NCBI GenBank assembly: GCA_041687755.1
Contig: JBDNJM010000088.1
Location: 1 to 39,813, forward strand
Length of the DNA: 39,813 nucleotides
Reading direction: 5' to 3'
DNA from: JBDNJM01 sp041687755
Lineage (GTDB): Bacteria > Planctomycetota > UBA1135 > GCA-002686595
Part shown: piece by piece, positions 26,156-36,696 of the stretch
How positions within the stretch are numbered: position 1 is the stretch's first letter
Layout of the letters: every line of letters starts with the position of its first letter
Program-made: the position numbers and the translations under genes
The notes under the pieces: model-generated
The model's database searches: none
Told to the model about the DNA's origin: nothing
Seen by the model: only the letters and a program-made list of their open reading frames with translations

Positions 26156-29100
26156 TCAGGGCGTGAACTCCCGCTGGCTCGTGGACGATCCGCCGGCCCG
26201 CAGCTCGAGCAGGAACCGCACGAGCTCGGCCCCGCTCGCATCCAGCCCCACGACCTCGAATCCTGAGAGATCGGCCGGGAGCCAGGCGAGCATCGAGAGT
26301 GCACCGTCGACTTCGAGCCGCTCCGAGCGACGGAGCCCCGAGGGCTCATGCAGTGCCGACTCCCCGGTCTCGGGTACCAGAACTCCGATCCGCACGCTCG
26401 TGGCGAACTCCGGCCCCAGCACCAGCTCCACCGAGCGCAGGGGCTCGAGCGTCACGACGATCGGCTGCTGGCCGGGACCTCCGATCCCGGTGAGCAGAAC
26501 CGGAGCCCCGACGCGCCCATCCTCGAAGCGCGGGTCCAGCCGCACGTCGATCGGGCCCAGGCCCGGCTTCAGGCCGCTCACCGTGACCGTGGTGCGGGGC
26601 TGTGGATCCAGGAAGGGGTCGTGCGTCGGGAGCAGCGGGCCCCACGTGAACAGCGCGTCGGTCGACGGAATCCAGGTCGGCTCCGCCGCCAGCGCCTGCT
26701 CTCGATCCGGTCCCCAGGGCTCCAGGGCCTCACCGCTCGGCCCCACCCAGGGGCTCGCGCGCCAGTGCACGTCGAGGTCGACGAGCGCCGAGCCCCCGCT
26801 GATGACGGTCAGGTCCAGTTCGGAACAGCGCGATGTGTCGGGCAGCTCGACCTTCAGCTTGCTGGCCGGGGCGTGGAAGGTGCCCAGGTCAGCGGAACCG
26901 TAGTCGCTCGAAGAGTGCAAGACCGCGACCAGGCGGTAAGCGCCGCGCTCGAGCACCGGCAGCCTGAAGCGACCATCGGCGCCCACGTCTCCAGTACTCG
27001 ACCGCGAGAGGTCTCCGTTGATCGGAATCGCCGCCAGCCGCATCAGCCTGTGGGGCAGGCGGCTCTCCGAACTCAGCGTCCCAGTCAGCGCCAACGGAGC
27101 CGAGAAGCTCACGGCCAGCTCCAGCGGACGTCCGCGGAACACGGCGCTCGCCATGCCCGTCACGGGCGCGCCGTCGGGATCCGTTCCGTCAACCCAAGCG
27201 TTGACCGAGGTGCCGAGCATGACGTCCGGGAGGCTGGCCTCGAAGCTGCCGTCTTCCTGGTCGACTCTGGTTTGGACGACGACCCAGCGCTCGAGCCCCA
27301 CCGGCCCCGTGCGGTACTGCAGGCGCACGGGAACGAAGCTCTTGGCTTCGGCCACGCGCTTCCCGTTCCGAACGAACTCGACCTTGCCGGTCACGGTGGC
27401 CAAGAACGGCGACTCCAGGCGCAGCGTCCGACACTCGCCAGGGCGTAGCACCAGCTCCTGGAGGGCGTCGCCGGTCCTGGCGCTCAGGCGGCCGTGGACG
27501 TCGACGCTCGGATACACCGACTGCTGGGCACGAGACGTACCTGAATCGAACGAGAGCGCGAGCGGAATGCCTGCAGGCACCTCCGCCGTGAAGCGGTCCG
27601 GACGCGCGTCTTGGGGCCCCGAGGGGTAGAGATTGCTCGTGAGGTAACTGCGACTCACGACCGTGAAGTAGGCGGCAAACTCGAGCGGAGCCCGCTCCAG
27701 CTTTTCCCTATCGCTGGGCTGGATGCGCACCTTGGCGCCTTCCGGTAGACCGCGGTCCAGCGACAGCTCGATCTGCGCCGAGGGCGTCGCCACGAGCAGG
27801 CGATCGGGCCGATTGGCGGGCACGGCCAAGGGAGTCGATGAAGCCCCGGTTACGGCCAGCGCATTCCCAGACAGGAGCGCGAGCGTGTCGCGCAGGGACC
27901 CGACCCTCGCGCGGGCCCTTGAATCGGCCGCACGCACGCGCCAATCGCTGGAGGCCAGCAGAACGTACCCGTCCAGCTCGAGCTCATCCCGGTACGTGAT
28001 TGAGACCCCCCGCGCCGCGGGCGGATCGAAAGCCTCCCGGTCCGTGCGGCCAACAGCCGTGAAGCGCCCCGAACCATCGACCGCGACCCGTTCCCACCCA
28101 CGGTCGGGCCACAGGCGGACCTCGGCCTCGCAGGGTCCGATCGGCACTCCCTGGAAATCCACGAGCAGCCCGCTCAGGTCCAGCGCCAAGTCGTGGTTCA
28201 GACGCACCCGATCCGGCAGCTCCCCGTGGTCCTTGCGAGCTCGGACGCTCGCACCTAGCAAGTCCTCGGTACCGGCTGTCGAGACCCGGTAGTTCGTCAC
28301 CCGGCGGGTGGGCAACTCCAGGTCGCGAGCGCTGCCAAGAGGCATGCTGAGCGTCTCGGTCCAGCGCACCTTTGACCCGAACAGACCCTCGACGGTGACC
28401 TCCACTTCCTGCTCGAAGCCCCGCTCGCTCGCCAGCTCGACCCGCAGCCAACCCGGCTCCACGGCCCCGAGCGCGCGGCCGGCTGCGTACAGATCCTCGT
28501 CATCGTCGCCAGCCGGCAGGTTGAGCACCGCCGCGGAGCGCCCGTCGGGCGCCGCTGCCTCCCACAGGCCCAGCGGCACCGAGGCCGCCGCCCCGGCCGT
28601 GGCCAAGACTGCCGCCGCCACCGCTAGCCCGCCCGCCCGGGCCCCCTCCGGGAGACCGAGGCCCGCGAGCGGCGTCAGCGCCCGCATCCAGACCTCGCGC
28701 TCGCCGTTGTGCTTGGTGTCCAGCTGCTCCCGCAAGCGCTCCAACCCGCGCTCCAGCCGCCAGCGCACCGTGCCCTCGGGCACGCCGAGTCGGCGGGCGA
28801 TCTCAGGCCCCTTCAGGCCCTCCTCGAAGCGCAGCACCAGCGCCGTGCGCAGATTCTCCGGCAGCTCCAGCAGCTGCTCGGCGAGCACCTGCCGCTGCTC
28901 GATCCGCGCCCGAATTTCGTACGGCGTCTCCCCGTCGGCCTCCGGCCGCGCCGAGTCCTCCTCGCGCGCCCGCCGGCGCCCTTCCGAGCGCGCCTGGTTC
29001 TTCGCCGTGTTGCGCATCACCGTCGCGAACCAGGCCCTCAGGGGACCCGCGCGCCGGGGCGGGCTCTGGATCGCGCGCAGGTAGGACGCCTGCAGCAGAT

Positions 29101-29209
29101 CGTCGCCGCGCGACTCCCCCACGAGCGCCCGCGCCAGACCGCGGGCCCAGGCTTCGTCGGCCAACAAGTCGCTCAGGGTGGCATCGGTGCTCATGTCTGG
29201 GGTGCTCAT
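26156..29209 (-). CDS. ECF sigma factor fused to TM and carboxypeptidase-regulatory-like domains (2)
   Basis: About 1017 residues from the ATG at 29209; an ATG at 29194 and a TTG at 29215 are alternatives within a small in-frame duplication. Sigma region 2 is at about 12-75 (DDLLQASYLRAIQSPP, RAWFATVMRNTAKNQARSE) and region 4 at 110-162 (LPENLRTALVLRFEEGLKG, IARRLGVPEGTVRWRLERG). Then come the juxtamembrane L163-D-x2-H-x-G-x-R-x2-W174 shared with the first fusion and a helix at about 192-214 (GGLAVAAAVLATAGAAASVPLG). The remaining 800 residues are beta-rich and repetitive, with carboxypeptidase-regulatory-like blocks (e.g. GADGRFRLPVLERGAYRLVA, LALDLSGLLVDFQGVPIG). It is a paralogue of the 21415 gene with a diverged sensor part. 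It is divergent from the isocitrate dehydrogenase gene; SulP lies 190 bases downstream. Confidence 0.87.
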   Translation of the reverse strand: MSTPDMSTDATLSDLLADEAWARGLARALVGESRGDDLLQASYLRAIQSPPRRAGPLRAWFATVMRNTAKNQARSEGRRRAREEDSARPEADGETPYEIRARIEQRQVLAEQLLELPENLRTALVLRFEEGLKGPEIARRLGVPEGTVRWRLERGLERLREQLDTKHNGEREVWMRALTPLAGLGLPEGARAGGLAVAAAVLATAGAAASVPLGLWEAAAPDGRSAAVLNLPAGDDDEDLYAAGRALGAVEPGWLRVELASERGFEQEVEVTVEGLFGSKVRWTETLSMPLGSARDLELPTRRVTNYRVSTAGTEDLLGASVRARKDHGELPDRVRLNHDLALDLSGLLVDFQGVPIGPCEAEVRLWPDRGWERVAVDGSGRFTAVGRTDREAFDPPAARGVSITYRDELELDGYVLLASSDWRVRAADSRARARVGSLRDTLALLSGNALAVTGASSTPLAVPANRPDRLLVATPSAQIELSLDRGLPEGAKVRIQPSDREKLERAPLEFAAYFTVVSRSYLTSNLYPSGPQDARPDRFTAEVPAGIPLALSFDSGTSRAQQSVYPSVDVHGRLSARTGDALQELVLRPGECRTLRLESPFLATVTGKVEFVRNGKRVAEAKSFVPVRLQYRTGPVGLERWVVVQTRVDQEDGSFEASLPDVMLGTSVNAWVDGTDPDGAPVTGMASAVFRGRPLELAVSFSAPLALTGTLSSESRLPHRLMRLAAIPINGDLSRSSTGDVGADGRFRLPVLERGAYRLVAVLHSSSDYGSADLGTFHAPASKLKVELPDTSRCSELDLTVISGGSALVDLDVHWRASPWVGPSGEALEPWGPDREQALAAEPTWIPSTDALFTWGPLLPTHDPFLDPQPRTTVTVSGLKPGLGPIDVRLDPRFEDGRVGAPVLLTGIGGPGQQPIVVTLEPLRSVELVLGPEFATSVRIGVLVPETGESALHEPSGLRRSERLEVDGALSMLAWLPADLSGFEVVGLDASGAELVRFLLELRAGGSSTSQREFTP

Positions 29210-29212
29210 GTC
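29186..29212. repeat. 15-base-period direct repeat over sigma-fusion start
   Basis: GGTGCTCATGTC occurs at 29186-29197 and again at 29201-29212. The period of 15 bases keeps frame, so the encoded N-terminus reads Met-Ser-Thr twice (MSTPDMSTDA), giving two possible ATG starts with the same following codons. Confidence 0.75.
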
Positions 29213-29459
29213 CAAGGCACCCCGGCCCCCACGATAACTGTGGTGGAAAGTCCGAACTTCTCCGGTCTGCGCCCGGCGGTCGCTCCACCCGGCCTCGCCC
29301 GGCGCCCAGCTAGCCTGGAAGCCGCTTCTCGGGCACGCTCCAGGGCCTCCGCCGTCCCTTTGCCAGCCAAGCTCCAGCAGCGCCCGGATAGACTCTCCCG
29401 CCGGTCAGGGCCCCGCCTGCACGCGCTCCCACCACCCAGCCCCCCACCGCCTGAACGCC
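29210..29459. promoter_or_regulatory. divergent promoter region, sigma fusion 2 / isocitrate dehydrogenase
   Basis: 250 bases between head-to-head genes. GGATAGACT near 29386 could be a plus-strand -10-like element for the dehydrogenase, but I see no -35 at a good distance. The dehydrogenase start follows a C-rich leader (CCCAGCCCCCCACCGCC). Confidence 0.3.
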
Positions 29460-31688
<2,229 letters not shown>

Positions 31689-31740
31689 CGCCACCGACCT
31701 CGGTAGCGCGACCCTACTCGCCTCGGTGAGTGCAAACGAG

Positions 31741-31780
31741 CGCGGGCGGCAGCCCTCCGGAAGGAGAGCGGCCGCCCGCG
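31741..31780. terminator. bidirectional hairpin terminator
   Basis: CGCGGGCGGC (31741-31750) pairs perfectly with GCCGCCCGCG (31771-31780). Inside the 20-base loop, CTCC and GGAG around a GGAA tetraloop form a second short stem. It lies between the stops of the convergent dehydrogenase (31688) and HAF-repeat (31836) genes. There is no long U tract. Confidence 0.75.
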
Positions 31781-31835
31781 GCGCTTTCCGGAACTCAGGC
31801 CGAAGCCGAGTCCCGAGGTCGCACGAGTGCCGCGA

Positions 31836-33245
31836 CTACGGGCAGATCGTCAGCGCGACGCCGTTGGACAGCGCGAGGCCGTCGGGCTGCGTCACGTCGT
31901 CCGCGAACGACTGCAGGTAGTACGTCTTTCCGACCAGCAGCCCGTTGACGGGAATGGGGATGTTCTCGGCCGAGACACCGCCTGCGGGCGCCGAGATCAG
32001 CGTCGAGATGATTCCGGAGGGATCGAGCAGGCCCGTGCCGCCGAAGATCGGGAAGCTGGCATCGCCGTTGGAGATCAGCGTCACCGTGACCGATCCGGGG
32101 TTGGCGGACGTCGTCGCGGTAAACGTCGAACCGATCTGGTTGCCGGCACTGCCGTTGAGTGCCATCACGTCGGCGCCCCCCAGGCCCTCGCCGTAGTTGA
32201 AGTACCCGCAGGAGAACCCGTCGAGGTCGAGCAAGAACGGCGTCTTCGCGCTGAACGGACCCGCGTCCGCGCCGTAGTAGCCGATCATCTTGCGGCCGTC
32301 AGCCGTCATGTCCGAGATGATCTGGAAGTCCTCTCCGGGCGGCAGAATGATGCCTAAGCCCGCCGCGAAGTCTTGGAAGCGCTGAATACCGTCCGCCTCC
32401 GTCCAGATGAACGCGGTAATACCGAAGAAGGCGATGCCCGCGAAGCCCACGACGGTCTTGCCGTCGTCCGAGATCGCCTGGCCTGACGCTGCGCCCTGGA
32501 AACCTGCGATCGTTCCGAGCGCCTCCGGACCGGTCGCGGCCGACCAGCGGAACGCGTTGCCGCTGGCCGACGCGCTGCCTGAAACCCAGGTGCCGTCGCT
32601 GGACACGCCCCAGGCCTCACCGGCGCCATCGGGGTCGCCGCCCACGCCCGGGAGCAGCAGCATCTCCGTGTTGTCCGCGAACCAAATCGCGGCCCGACGG
32701 CTGCCGTTGGTGGCTTCGTCCCATCCGGTCACCACGGCGCCGTCACCCGAGACGTCGTTCGAGCGGCTTGAGTTCGGGCCCAGCTGCGGCAGCTGCAGCA
32801 CGCCGCTGCCATTGTTGATCCAGCGGTACGCGAAGGCGTTGCAGCCGTCCCAGCCGAGGCCGACGGCGATGTCACCGCTATCGTCCATGCCGTAGGGCGA
32901 GCCCACGTTGGGGCAGCCGCCGTTCATGCTGGGAGCGCCGATGCCCGTCCAGCTAACGCCGTCCCAAACCGCGCCCGCGTCAAGGAGATCGTCGGCGGCC
33001 CTGCCGAAGACCGTCGAGCCATCGCCCGAGACGCCGATGGCGGCGCTGCTGCCGGGAAGCTGCACCTGGCCGCCGCCTGCGGTCCAGGACCAGGCTCCCA
33101 GGAATCCGTCGCTGCCGACGACGGTGGTCCCATCGGCTGAAATGGCTTCGGCGATTCCGGTGCCGAGCGTGGTCAGGGTCTGGGCGGAAGCGAGCGGCAC
33201 GAGGGCCGCGGCCGCGGACACGAGGAAGAGCGAAGTCGAGCGCAT
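31836..33245 (-). CDS. secreted HAF-repeat protein
   Basis: About 469 residues from the ATG at 33245, which opens a clear signal peptide (MRSTSLFLVSAAAALVPLASA); an ATG at 33290 would add 15 residues. Residues 25-340 contain repeated units of the HAF type (EAISADGTTVVGSDG, GVSGDGSTVFGRAADD, AISDDGKTVVGFAGIAFFG), each a short strand pair ending in a small loop, probably a beta-propeller. After FSCGYFNYGEG a distinct C-terminal module of about 100 residues ends in LALSNGVALTICP and resembles the end of the YVTN protein (SNPVALRL). No catalytic motif is seen; extracellular or surface location is likely. It follows the czc operon on the same strand, but a 285-base gap with palindromes makes a separate promoter likely. 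Confidence 0.8.
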   Translation of the reverse strand: MRSTSLFLVSAAAALVPLASAQTLTTLGTGIAEAISADGTTVVGSDGFLGAWSWTAGGGQVQLPGSSAAIGVSGDGSTVFGRAADDLLDAGAVWDGVSWTGIGAPSMNGGCPNVGSPYGMDDSGDIAVGLGWDGCNAFAYRWINNGSGVLQLPQLGPNSSRSNDVSGDGAVVTGWDEATNGSRRAAIWFADNTEMLLLPGVGGDPDGAGEAWGVSSDGTWVSGSASASGNAFRWSAATGPEALGTIAGFQGAASGQAISDDGKTVVGFAGIAFFGITAFIWTEADGIQRFQDFAAGLGIILPPGEDFQIISDMTADGRKMIGYYGADAGPFSAKTPFLLDLDGFSCGYFNYGEGLGGADVMALNGSAGNQIGSTFTATTSANPGSVTVTLISNGDASFPIFGGTGLLDPSGIISTLISAPAGGVSAENIPIPVNGLLVGKTYYLQSFADDVTQPDGLALSNGVALTICP

Positions 33246-33294
33246 AGGGACGATCTGTGGACGGGATTGGGGGGAAGAAAAGCTCTGCATCGCC

Positions 33295-33306
33295 CCTTAG
33301 CTAAGG
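33295..33306. promoter_or_regulatory. 12-bp perfect palindrome upstream of HAF gene
   Basis: CCTTAGCTAAGG is a perfect 12-base palindrome 50 bases before the HAF start codon. A related imperfect inverted repeat, CCTTAG (33396-33401) with CTAAAG (33409-33414), lies about 100 bases further upstream. Position and symmetry suit an operator for a dimeric regulator; none is identified. Confidence 0.4.
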
Positions 33307-33530
33307 CGTGCTGCGGTGCTTCTCCGAGCCTAGGATTCCGCAACGCTCCGCGGCTTCAGGATTCCCGCCGACTTGAAGCAAACCCCTCTCAGATGCCTTA
33401 GAGCCGCCCTAAAGTTCCCCAGGGAAAAAATGCAGGCCGCTCAAGGAGCCTCGCTCGATCTCTCAGGCTGACGCTAGCAGCCCAGCTTCGGGGGCACTCG
33501 TCCACCCCTGCGCCGGCCGCTCCCCCTCGC

Positions 33531-36500
33531 TCAGCCGCGCTTCATCGAGCCCGCATGGATGGCGCGGTATCCGGCGGGCACTACCAGCAGATTGAGGAAG
33601 GTCGAGGACAGCAGACCTCCGAGGATCACGACGGACAGCGGGCTGAGGATCTCGTTGCCCGGCTGCTCGCCCTCCAACACGATCGGCAGCAGCGCGAGCG
33701 CCGCCGTCAACGCCGTCATCAGGATCGGAACCAGCCGCTCGAGCGAGCCGCGACGGATCGCCTCGTCCAGCCCACAACCCTCCACCTCGATCAGGGTCCG
33801 GTAGTGGTTCACGAGCAGGATGCCGTTGCGCACCGCGATGCCAAACAGGGTGATGAAGCCGACCAGGCTCGCGATCGACAGCACCGGGGCCGTGTAGTCG
33901 CCGGTGCCCAGCAGCGCCGCAAGGTTGGCGATTGGATTCGAGGACTGGGAGATGAACACGGCCACAATTCCGCCGATCAGCGCGAGCGGCAGGTTCACAA
34001 GCACCAGCAGCGAGACCCGCAGCGAACCGATCGCCAGGTGCAGCAGGACCAACATCAGCGCGAGCACGACGGCGCCCGCCCCGAGAATCGCTCGGCTCGC
34101 CGACTGCTGCGCCTCGAACTGCCCCCCGTAGTGCACGCGCACTCGATAGCGCGCGGCGATCGGGTCGACCACCCGAGACACCTCGGCGACCAGATGCCCG
34201 AGGTTGTAGCCCTCCGCGACGTTGAGCGAGATCACGGCCTTGCGCTGGGAGTTCTCGCGCACGATGCGGTTTGAGGCCAGCTCGGGACCGATCCCCGCCA
34301 CTTCCTCCAGGCGCACGAGCGCCCCGCCGGTGCCGGTGAGGATCAGGGAACTCAGGTCGGCCACGTCCTCGCGCGCCGCATCCTCGAGCCGCACGGTCAA
34401 GTCGTACCTGCGCGGTCCGTCGCGGACCTCCCCAACCGTCACTCCGGAGATGGCATCGCGCACCTGGGCTGCGGCCGCCACCGGCGTCAGCCCGTAGGCA
34501 GCCAGCAGGTCCGGGCGAAAGCGGACGGGAAGCGTCTCGATTCGCTGCTCGCGGCTCGCGTTGACGTCGCGCGTCCCCGGCAGGGCCTCCAGCGCGGCGT
34601 CGATCTCTGAAGCCACCTCGCGCAGCACGTCCAGATCGTCCCCGTAGACGTTGATCGCGATCGCCGCCGGCGTCCCGGAGAGCACGTGGCTGAGGCGGTG
34701 CTCGATCGGCTGCCCCACGTTGGTGGTGATCCCGGGAACGCGCTCCAGCACGGCGCTGATGCGCTGGCGCACAGCGGTTCGCGAGGCCCCCTCCGCCAGC
34801 GTCAAGTCGATCTCCGAGTTGCCCACGGGCTCGGCGTGCTCGTCGCGCTCGGCCCGGCCGGTCCGACGCGTGACGCTGCGCACGCCCTCGAGCTGCAGCA
34901 GCTGGCGCTCGACCGCACCGGCCATGCGGTCGCTGGCCTGTAGCGACGTCCCCGCCGGAGCAAACAGCTGGACCAAGAACGTGCCCTCGTTGAACTCGGG
35001 CAGGAACGCGCTGCCGAAGGTCGAGCCGAGCCATAGGCTCAAGGCCGCCGCTAGGGCTCCGGTGAACAGCACGAGCCCCTTGAAGCGCAGCGCGAGCCCA
35101 AGCAACGGCGCGTAGAGTGCCTTGCAGCCGCGCACGAGGAAGCCCTCGCGCGCCTTCCCTGTCGGCGCCCGCGGATCCAGCAGCAGCCGGCAGAGCGCCG
35201 GAGTCACCGTCAGGGCGACGAATAGCGAGGCTAGGATCGAGACCACGAACGCCAGCCCCAGCGGACGAAAGAAGCGCCCCTCGATGCCGCCCAGGAAGGT
35301 CAGGGGCAAGAACACCAGGCAGATGATCACCGTGGCGAACACCATCGCCGGCCGGATCTCGTTGCTGGCCTCGAACAGCACATCGAGCCGTGGACGTTGG
35401 TCGGCCGCGGGCAGCGCGGCGTTCTGGCGCAGCCGGCGGAACACGTTCTCCACGTCGATGATCGCGTCGTCGACCAGGCTCCCGACCGCGATGGCAAGCC
35501 CGCCCAGGGTCATCACATTGATTGACAGCCCCAGGGCGTCCAGAGCCAAGAGGCCTGCCGCGAGCGAGAGGGGCAGCGCCAGCAGGGTGATCAGCGTCGT
35601 GCGCAGGTTGAGCAGGAACAGAACCAGGATGACGCACACGATCAGGGCCGCGTCGATCAGCGCCTCGACGACGTTGTTCACCGCGTTCTGGATGAAGTCC
35701 GCCTGGCGGAACACCTCGCGGTTGACCTTGAGGTCCGCCGGCAGGCTCGGCTCAAGATCCTCCAGCAGCTGGTCGATCTGAGCGGTCAGCGCGAGCGTGT
35801 TGGTGCCCGGCGACTTCTGCACCGTCAGGATCACGGCGGGCGCCCCTCCGTCGGCGCCCGTGCCGCGCCGGAGCGCCGGCCCCAGCCGCACCTCGGCCAC
35901 TTGGCCGATCGTGAGGGGCGCGCCCTCGTGCAGCCCGATCAGCGTTCGTTCGATGTCCTGCACGCTCCGCACTCGCCCGCTCTGACGGATGGGGATCTCG
36001 AGCCCGCCCACGTTCTCGAGGTAACCCGCACTCGACGTGTTGTTCGCGGCGCCTGCAGCGCGCGCGACGTCCTCGAGCGTCAGCCCGAACAGCCGCAGCC
36101 GATCCTGGTCGACCAGGACCTGATACTCGGGCAGATCGCCACCCAGCACGGAGACCTGCGCCACGCCCGGCACGCCCAACAATCGCCGCCGCAGGTCGAA
36201 CTCCGCGAAGCTGCGCAGCTCCATCGGCGTCCGGCGCCCGGTGTACGAGGACACCGCGAGCAGCATGATCTCACCGGTCACCGAGGTGATCGGCGTCATC
36301 CCGACGTGCGCCTCGGGCGGCAGCTCGTCGCGCACGGCGTCCAGGCGCTCCGCGACCAGCTGCCGCGCTCGATAGATGTCCTCACCCCACTCGAACTCGA
36401 CGTACGCGATCGAGAGCCCCATCGAACTGGTTGTCCGCACCCGGCGAACGCCCGGCGTGCCGCCGACCGCCGACTCGACCGGCAGCGTGACAAACTGCTC

Positions 36501-36683
36501 CACCTCGTCCGCCGCGAGCCCGGGGGCTTCGGCCAGCACCACGACGGTCGGGGCGTTGAGCTCGGGGAACACGTCCACCGGCATCTGCACGAGGCGCATC
36601 GCGCTGTAGCCCAATAGCACGCAGGCCAAAATGACCACGAGCGCGGCGCGCTGAATCGAGAATCGAATGAGGGCCTGGAGCAC
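33531..36683 (-). CDS. czcA: CzcA/CusA-type heavy-metal efflux RND transporter
   Basis: 1050 residues starting at a GTG (36683), the usual length of inner-membrane RND pumps that drive metal ions out with the proton gradient. Family marks are the first helix (ALVVILACVLLGYSAMRL), VFPELNAPTVVVLAEAPG, the porter domains, and twelve predicted helices in two sets. The helix 4 proton-relay motif reads AVGSLVDDAIIDVENV with D405, D406, D410 and E412. This matches neither the D-F-G...D-G pattern of CzcA nor the M-V-D-A-A pattern of CusA, so metal specificity is open and the symbol marks the family only. It lies 13 bases after the adaptor gene in a C-B-A operon. The frame is intact throughout. Confidence 0.92.
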   Translation of the reverse strand: MLQALIRFSIQRAALVVILACVLLGYSAMRLVQMPVDVFPELNAPTVVVLAEAPGLAADEVEQFVTLPVESAVGGTPGVRRVRTTSSMGLSIAYVEFEWGEDIYRARQLVAERLDAVRDELPPEAHVGMTPITSVTGEIMLLAVSSYTGRRTPMELRSFAEFDLRRRLLGVPGVAQVSVLGGDLPEYQVLVDQDRLRLFGLTLEDVARAAGAANNTSSAGYLENVGGLEIPIRQSGRVRSVQDIERTLIGLHEGAPLTIGQVAEVRLGPALRRGTGADGGAPAVILTVQKSPGTNTLALTAQIDQLLEDLEPSLPADLKVNREVFRQADFIQNAVNNVVEALIDAALIVCVILVLFLLNLRTTLITLLALPLSLAAGLLALDALGLSINVMTLGGLAIAVGSLVDDAIIDVENVFRRLRQNAALPAADQRPRLDVLFEASNEIRPAMVFATVIICLVFLPLTFLGGIEGRFFRPLGLAFVVSILASLFVALTVTPALCRLLLDPRAPTGKAREGFLVRGCKALYAPLLGLALRFKGLVLFTGALAAALSLWLGSTFGSAFLPEFNEGTFLVQLFAPAGTSLQASDRMAGAVERQLLQLEGVRSVTRRTGRAERDEHAEPVGNSEIDLTLAEGASRTAVRQRISAVLERVPGITTNVGQPIEHRLSHVLSGTPAAIAINVYGDDLDVLREVASEIDAALEALPGTRDVNASREQRIETLPVRFRPDLLAAYGLTPVAAAAQVRDAISGVTVGEVRDGPRRYDLTVRLEDAAREDVADLSSLILTGTGGALVRLEEVAGIGPELASNRIVRENSQRKAVISLNVAEGYNLGHLVAEVSRVVDPIAARYRVRVHYGGQFEAQQSASRAILGAGAVVLALMLVLLHLAIGSLRVSLLVLVNLPLALIGGIVAVFISQSSNPIANLAALLGTGDYTAPVLSIASLVGFITLFGIAVRNGILLVNHYRTLIEVEGCGLDEAIRRGSLERLVPILMTALTAALALLPIVLEGEQPGNEILSPLSVVILGGLLSSTFLNLLVVPAGYRAIHAGSMKRG

Positions 36684-36696
36684 GGCGGATGGAGCG

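Noticed and set aside
25966..26349. N-terminal extension of the SulP protein
   Set aside because: The added residues are Ser/Arg/Gly/Pro-rich without SulP similarity and overlap the end of the sigma-fusion gene; family length fits the GTG at 25965.
33416..33430. TTCCCCAGGGAAAAAA as a terminator for the czc operon
   Set aside because: The stem is only 4-5 bp, and on the minus strand the T run comes before the stem, the wrong order for termination of czcA.
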